From assembly GCA_029204225.1 (NCBI GenBank), contig CM055112.1:26600118-26664117 (forward strand): a DNA stretch of 64,000 bases. Reading direction: 5' to 3'. Shown piece after piece: positions 58,562-64,000 of the stretch. The notes under the pieces were generated by a model. The model was not told the DNA's origin, searched no databases, and was given only the letters and a program-made list of their open reading frames with translations. Position numbers and translations under genes: made by a program. The stretch is from Diphasiastrum complanatum (taxonomy: Eukaryota; Streptophyta; Lycopodiopsida; Lycopodiales; Lycopodiaceae). Each line of letters starts with the position of its first letter. The first letter of the stretch is position 1.

Positions 58562-59416
58562 TTACAAAATCGTACAACATTGATTCGTCTTTTTAGCCTG
58601 CTTGTAAAAAAGCTGCAAGAATAACAACATCAGCACAACAAGAAATTACAGTAAATAAATAGTAGCAGATGAATGCTAGCACAATTTCATATGCATTGGA
58701 GAGAGAGAGAGAGAGACCTGTGAGGCCATGCTTAGATCTGTGCTCTTTTCAACCAACGAGTCCAACTTCTCCCCGCGTGCAAGCACACTGTCAACTGTTT
58801 TATGCTACAGAACAGGAACAAAACAAATGTAATGAATAGCCTGGTAATGGGACTGCCAGATTCGGCCAAGATGAATGTTTGATTCTGAAGTATAAGTTTT
58901 GAGATCTAATATAGTAAGGAAAATCAAGAAAATTTATGCACTTCAGTGCTTCAGTAGTTGCGATGAAAATATTGAAAAACGAAGGGTATCGTGAAGAATC
59001 ATTCCTATTACCAATAGTCAAAGGTTAGGATGCTCTGAACAGGATTCGGCTACATTATTATGCTTGGTAAAGTACACCTTTTGGCACAGACAGGAAAACA
59101 TTTGCACTCCACCTTATCTTCGATAAAGAACAAAATAATTTCTTTACAGACATGGTCACATGATGATTCATCACTCTCCACTATAGCACTAACATATTGA
59201 AAATGTGAACATATGGCAATTTGCAGTCAGGAATATCATATACCAGGATTACTTTAGTTTCATCTAGGTCCCTCTGGATTTTCAAAAGCTTGTCAGCCTC
59301 TGTTGGATCCTGCAGTTCCCAGACAACAGCATGAGAAAGTATCTCAAATAAAAAGACTCAGAGCTGACAGTAATATTTTTACAAGTACATGTATCACACT
59401 TCCCCTAATCCAGAAG

Positions 59417-59451
<35 letters not shown>

Positions 59452-60250
59452 ACAAAGGAAGTTGCCATCCACTTGGCAATTGCAACAACTGGTTAGCATC
59501 TCCCCATAATACACAGGGTTCCTTGTGCCACAAAATGCTGATTGGTGTATGTTGTCCATGATTTCTACTTTCGAACTGACTTATCTTTTAGAAGAAATAA
59601 CAACAAAGCAGATGAAGCTTGTGCATTTTCAAACTAATTAACCCATAATAACTTTCAACCCCTTTGTCAAAGCTTTTCTAAACATTAATTACCCAAGTTT
59701 ACAAAGTTCAAGAAAGAACTGCACAATGTTATGCAAATTTAGAAGCACTGGAAGCAATCAAATACGCAAAGTGTGCTAGGAGAGATTAGGGACCTAGAAA
59801 GGCCTGGAGAGCAGAATTTTGAGATTTTAATTTATCCTGAGAGCCTCAAAACATGAGTTTGATGTCAGCTGCATCCAGGATTGAGGATAGAGCTAAAGAC
59901 AAAAAGATCAATTTTGGCAATCGAACCCTTTTCCCTGTGCTGTGGCTGAAAAACTCGTAATACATGTGGAATCGTCCCCCTTGCAGAAACAAACTTGCAA
60001 ACTTCAAAGTAGCCTTAAGCCTGGAGTCTGAACTTTTGGACAATAAAAAGAAGTTTTAAATGCCACTCGGATATACATATAGCTAACTCTGTCTTATATT
60101 ATAACAATAATTGAACTGGGCTGTGTACTCGATGTACAGTCTCACCTGGAACTTTGTAAGAGCTTCAGTTAAGTAGGGCCAAGCTTCATTGTTATCAGAT
60201 TGTGCATTTTGCCATGTGTTTCCAAACTTCTGTTGATACTCATCTAGTAC
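58562..60250 (-). CDS. YKT6: YKT6-type R-SNARE, last four exons
   Basis: Four exons, all in phase 0: 60146-60250 (VLDEYQQKFG, WPYLTEALTKFQ), 59244-59309 (DPTEADKLLKIQRDLDETK), 58718-58804 (HKTVDSVLARGEKLDSLVEK, DLSMASQ) and 58562-58612 (LFYKQAKKTNQCCTIL-stop). This is the end of the longin domain and the complete SNARE motif, with the zero-layer Arg in LARGEK. The C-terminal Cys-Cys-Thr-Ile-Leu is the lipid site: CTIL as a prenylation box, with the Cys before it a palmitoylation site. In the family YKT6 drives vesicle fusion at Golgi, endosome and vacuole. The exons for the N-terminal longin domain (about 100 residues) were not found up to 64000, so they are further right or lost. No stop or frameshift is seen, so the gene may be functional. 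Confidence 0.93.
58698..58717. repeat. GA/CT repeat forming the YKT6 intron start
   Basis: On the minus strand the intron after exon 58718-58804 begins GTCTCTCTCTCTCTC. The donor beyond the GT is thus a microsatellite rather than a GTAAGT-type site. Confidence 0.85.
59418..59450. repeat. (GT)n microsatellite in a YKT6 intron
   Basis: A GT run of about 16 units within the intron 59310-60145. Confidence 0.95.
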
Positions 60251-62843
60251 CTGCAACAAGCAGTAAGCTCACAAGCTTTTCAGCTTTCCAGCATGATCTA
60301 CATCAGAGCGTAATGTATGAGGTAAAAAATTGCTCTCAATCAAACAAAGGTGCAAATAATTAACCCAAATCCCTCTTAATCTTAATGCCTAAAAAGTACC
60401 AGAAATAACTTATCCAAAGCTTTGCAGTTTCCTGGAGTGAAGAAGTTCAAATTCCAAAACCAGCTGAAATTAACCGCGAACATTTTCTGGAAGCTCAGAT
60501 ATGATCACATTGACTTAGAGTGCATTTTTTTAATGGCTCACCATCCCAACGGCATCAAGCTTTACGACAAGTCCCAAGCTGCCTCACAAATGTCAGACTC
60601 ATTCAAATTTTTAACGTTTTTCCTGATCATAAAATTGCAATACCATATTGCCATTTCAAGGGTTATCAACAGCATCCCCTTCAGACTTACAAGCAAACAT
60701 GAATAAAAGCTGTTGCCCTGGTTCATATTGCTCAAATATTCAGCTTGGGAACTGCCCGCCATACTTTGCTAGCAAAGAGGAGACAAATAGTTTACTACAA
60801 AGCCCAAAAAGTCAAAATACGTCCTAAATTTCTCCTATCAATTGGTCAAATCGCTGCTATTTTCCATAACCTGATCCAAGGTCCAGCTTTCGAATAAAAC
60901 CTCAACATTTGGATAAACGAACTATTCTCCCAATCCATTTTATCTATTCTCCTAAATATTAAAATTGTTCTAAGTCATAGGACAGTAGAAAGTTTGACGT
61001 CAACCATAGCCATATCTTGTACAAGCATTTGCAATAGCACCCCATGTACTCAAAGAACATTCTCTCTCAAATTTTTGATCAAGTTTAACATTAGCCGTTC
61101 TTCTCCTTTGTATCTAGATAAATGTCATGCATAGGCCGATTTTCCCCATAACTATACTTAACCACAAAATCCAAGCCCAAACTCCCAATAGGTTATGGTC
61201 CACAGCTCTAAATATTATATCAGGCAACATGCTATGTTGACGATCCACAATCTGATCGTGGAATCAACCTAACGCACATTATTATTACAAAATAAGAAGC
61301 AGGGCAGACGTCAAAGATCTAGCAGAAAATTTCCAGGTCAAAAATTTCAAATGCAAATCATGTTTGAAGCGAAAGAGCTAAAATTAGTTTCGTAGTAGAA
61401 GTCATATATGATTAGTATGCATATGGTGGAGATTCAAAGCACATGCCAATTTATCTGGAATGGTTCAAGAACTTCAAAGCAGTACCTCAAGGAAAGTGGG
61501 CATTCTCGTAGCTGATGATAGATAGCCTTGGGTTGAAGGCTTTGAAGACATCAACATCATTTGCCTTCTCAACAGAAGCAACATCTCAGGGGTCATTAAG
61601 AAAGTGCCATACGTCCCTGAGCTCAAAAGAATCTATTCTCCATAGGCCAAAGTTGCAAAGGACTTACTTACCACATGTTGGAAAGAGGCGTGTGAAAGAT
61701 AGGTCGAATAAAAAGAATTCGAACCACAAGAATTAAAACTTATCGTGCGCAGCAGAATAAACTATCTTCCTCTTTCTCTATGCATAACTACGCTTATCAA
61801 TTTTGAACAAAACAATAGTGATAGAAATCACGTTCGATCCTATAGTAACTAACTTTAAAATCATTAGTACTACAGTGATTACGTAGCCAAACATTAAGCA
61901 TTGAATTAACAAACAAATAATCTGTCGCGAAGAACTACAGAGATGCATACATTCTGAGACGAACCTGAATGCAATAAGAAGATAGTATTGATTCAGTATG
62001 AAAACGAAACAGATGTAAATGAGTACAACAAGTTTGCGGATCGAAGCCACGTACTTTAGCTATCTCTAATCAACTCTAAACATAAGTTTGAATTAAGTGC
62101 AACTACTGATAAGCAGTAAGCGCAATAGCAATCTCTAATCAACTCTAAAGAACTAAGCTAGAATGCTCAGGAGTGTCCAAGCTCGCAGGCTTGAGAGAGA
62201 ACGCTAACTATTCAATACTTGATGATTGATCTTCATGCCTAAGACGTAGGAATATGAATAGCTATTTATACTAAGCAATTAGATCCTCAAATGCGTCATC
62301 CAGTTGGCTGTGATGTGCTGGCATCCATCCAGTTAGGACTTCTCAGAAATTACTTGCTGATCAATTGATGCAAGTCGGTGGCTTTGGTCGTAAACAGTCT
62401 GTCTGCAGATTTGAACGTAAACTGTCACGCGAATTATCCAAACCAATAGCTCGTCCAGTAATATGAACCCATATGTATTGTGCCTGTACATCATGTCAGA
62501 TAAACTCTATAGCTGGCTATAGTGACTCTCGATAAAGACATGCAACTCCGCCCAAAGTTCTGCCACTCGCTGATCGAGTCGCTGTCTTGTAAACTGAATC
62601 TCATTTGTAGCCTGCAAACGTAGGTAGTCCTTGCTCTAGGCTCTCATGTGTCTCCATAAAAAAATATATCTCTCTATCTGTGATGAAATCCAAAAGATCT
62701 CTAGTCGTGGATGATGAGTGTATGCCATTACAGTTCCATACTCCAAGATGGATGATGAGTGTATGCCATTACAGTTCCATACTCCAAGATGCCGGTGGTG
62801 TGGAAGGGGTCCCGGGATGCCCATGCCCGGGGACCCCAATTTC
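60251..62843. other. YKT6 upstream intron or flank; 41-bp tandem duplication
   Basis: No exon of the longin domain is recognised. A frame on the minus strand at about 61490-61610 ends at a GAG-GTACTG donor-like site but does not match YKT6. A 41-base unit is perfectly duplicated in tandem at 62708-62748 and 62749-62789 (TGGATGATGAGTGTATGCCA start). Confidence 0.45.
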
Positions 62844-63416
62844 CTATAGGCTGTTTCCGGATGCAGTACCATCAAGGTACCGAACAACTCCATCACGATA
62901 AATCACCCGTCTTCCGGTAGCTTTGGCGGTTTGGAATGCTTGGCGTCGCTCTTCAACCTGGATATAGGTAAGATCATCATCCATGAAGATCTTAGTGTCT
63001 TTCAACTTGGCTCTTTTCTGCAAGGTTTCTTTACGACACTTAGGTGACGTAAAGCGGAGGATCAAAGTAGCGGTGTCTTTCTTAGTACACCATGCCATAT
63101 CCAAACCATCTGCATTGTGTCCTAGGGTAGTGCAGAGAAATCTTTTTGCTTCTTTATGAAAAAGTGATTCTAAAGTCTTGATTTCCTTAGATGTGAGGAG
63201 TAACAAGATCTTAATACACAAAGATTTAGAAAAAATTAATAGCATCAATAGAAAGAGCCCAGGTGAACATCCATACAGTGACCCACAAGGCCAAAGGGAA
63301 AGTCCAACTTTATTCAAAGAAAGGAGTGCACAAACCTTCACATGGGAGAAGGCATGCACCACCAAGCACCTCTCACATGAGAGGGACCTATTAATTTGTA
63401 TGTAGAGAGGTAGCAC
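62844..63416 (-). pseudogene. Possible LINE ORF1-like fragment
   Basis: 190 codons. The second half (RFTSPKCRKETLQKRAKLKD, TKIFMDDDLTYIQVEERR, GRRVIYRDGVVRYL) resembles the C-terminal nucleic-acid-binding part of L1-type ORF1 proteins, where a conserved 'Leu-Lys-x-Thr-x-Ile-Phe ... Asp-Asp-Leu' pattern is followed by a Lys/Arg-Asp-Gly turn. The first half is Leu-rich and may be out of the true gene. No RT is near, so it would be a fragment. Confidence 0.35.
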
Positions 63417-64000
63417 AATTAGTAATTCTGAGATTGATACTTCCCAAATGCCACAAGAATAGCTAGTAATCTATTGACTCATAGATTGCTAGGGCCCAAC
63501 TAGTAGCTCAATGGGTCCCATAGAAGCACCTCGAATTTCTGTAATGATTACTCAAGAGCCATCTATCAATTACACATCAAACGTGTACCTTGGAGGGTAC
63601 AAGTGTTATTGATTTTATTATTATGCCCCCAACTACATTGTATATGATATAAACAACACTTATGAATGTACAAAGCACATGACAAAGTAAAGAATTTTCA
63701 ATCTCTAACAAAGAAAACTAGAGTCAATTGTTCTTTATTTGTTTATCTAAAAAGCAATAATCAATTGGCATTTGTTGCCGCTTTCATGTGTAATGATGTG
63801 CTTGCATATGTTTTGACAACTCATTATAAGATGGTGAAGTCTAAAAGACTTAAAGAATCTGTTTGAACTTTCTCCACTATTGCTGACTAGAAAAGACTCA
63901 TTTTATTGTGTGATCCACGAAAAACGTGAGTACACAGAATTGTCATTAAATCATGTAAGTACATAGCATTGCCATAAATTACATGAAGCAGCATTTGAGT
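63417..64000. other. No gene seen
   Basis: AT-rich with only short frames. No motif found. Confidence 0.4.

Noticed and set aside
61490-61620. An upstream YKT6 exon (frame ending at a GAG-GTACTG donor)
   Set aside because: The residues (GYLSSATRMPTFLE) do not match the longin domain end, and the frame before it is unlike YKT6.

Overview
This window looks like nuclear DNA of a land plant. It is AT-rich and crowded with decayed LTR retrotransposons, microsatellites and small mobile elements, with a few spliced cellular-type genes between them. The clearest host gene is the 3' half of YKT6 (58562-60250, minus strand): four exons with good splice sites coding for the SNARE part. Spliced genes, plant-type Copia and Gypsy elements and tRNA-iMet primer sites fit a vascular plant. 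I cannot name the species; a fern or another plant with many old retroelements would fit, but that is inference.

Layout. (1) 431-14934 is a three-layer nest on the minus strand. A Copia element (copia-2, 11752-14934) was broken by a Gypsy element (431-11751), which was in turn entered by a second Copia element (copia-1, 953-6098). Copia-1 has two 647-650 bp LTRs, a primer site, a polypurine tract and a perfect 5-bp target duplication (ATATG). (2) 14935-18840 is copia-3, a different Copia lineage, carrying a small inverted-repeat insert. (3) 19616-21340 is copia-4. (4) 22202-22868 holds a histone H3 relative with CENH3 hallmarks, split by a frameshift, followed by an unusual Ser/Pro-rich C-terminal tail. 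(5) 24795-28745 has an unrecognised plus-strand gene facing a transposase-like minus-strand gene. (6) 29169-31600 is copia-5 (plus) and 33392-37036 is copia-7 (minus). (7) 37040-41000 is repeat-rich: a GC-rich island, a 274-bp fold-back element, duplicated microsatellites, and two copies of a very short tRNA-like SINE, each with a perfect 16-bp target duplication. (8) 43850-47215 holds copia-6 (minus) and copia-8 (plus). (9) 47546-54842 holds more unrecognised spliced genes. (10) 55945-57130 is an orphan reading frame followed by a possible LTR. (11) The right end is YKT6 and its flank.

Most notable pattern. Copia-1, -5, -6 and -7 look like relatives that keep gag, protease and/or integrase coding, but where reverse transcriptase should be they carry the same unrelated tail sequence (shared Lys-Gly-Ala-Ala-Arg-Lys and Arg-Asn-Ser-Glu motifs). 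Copia-2, nearly identical to copia-1 in gag and integrase, still has ordinary RT and RNase H remnants. This suggests an RT-less, non-autonomous Copia family that spread using RT supplied in trans. That mechanism is inference; the shared structure is visible in the sequence. Almost every retroelement frame here is broken, so none looks active now.
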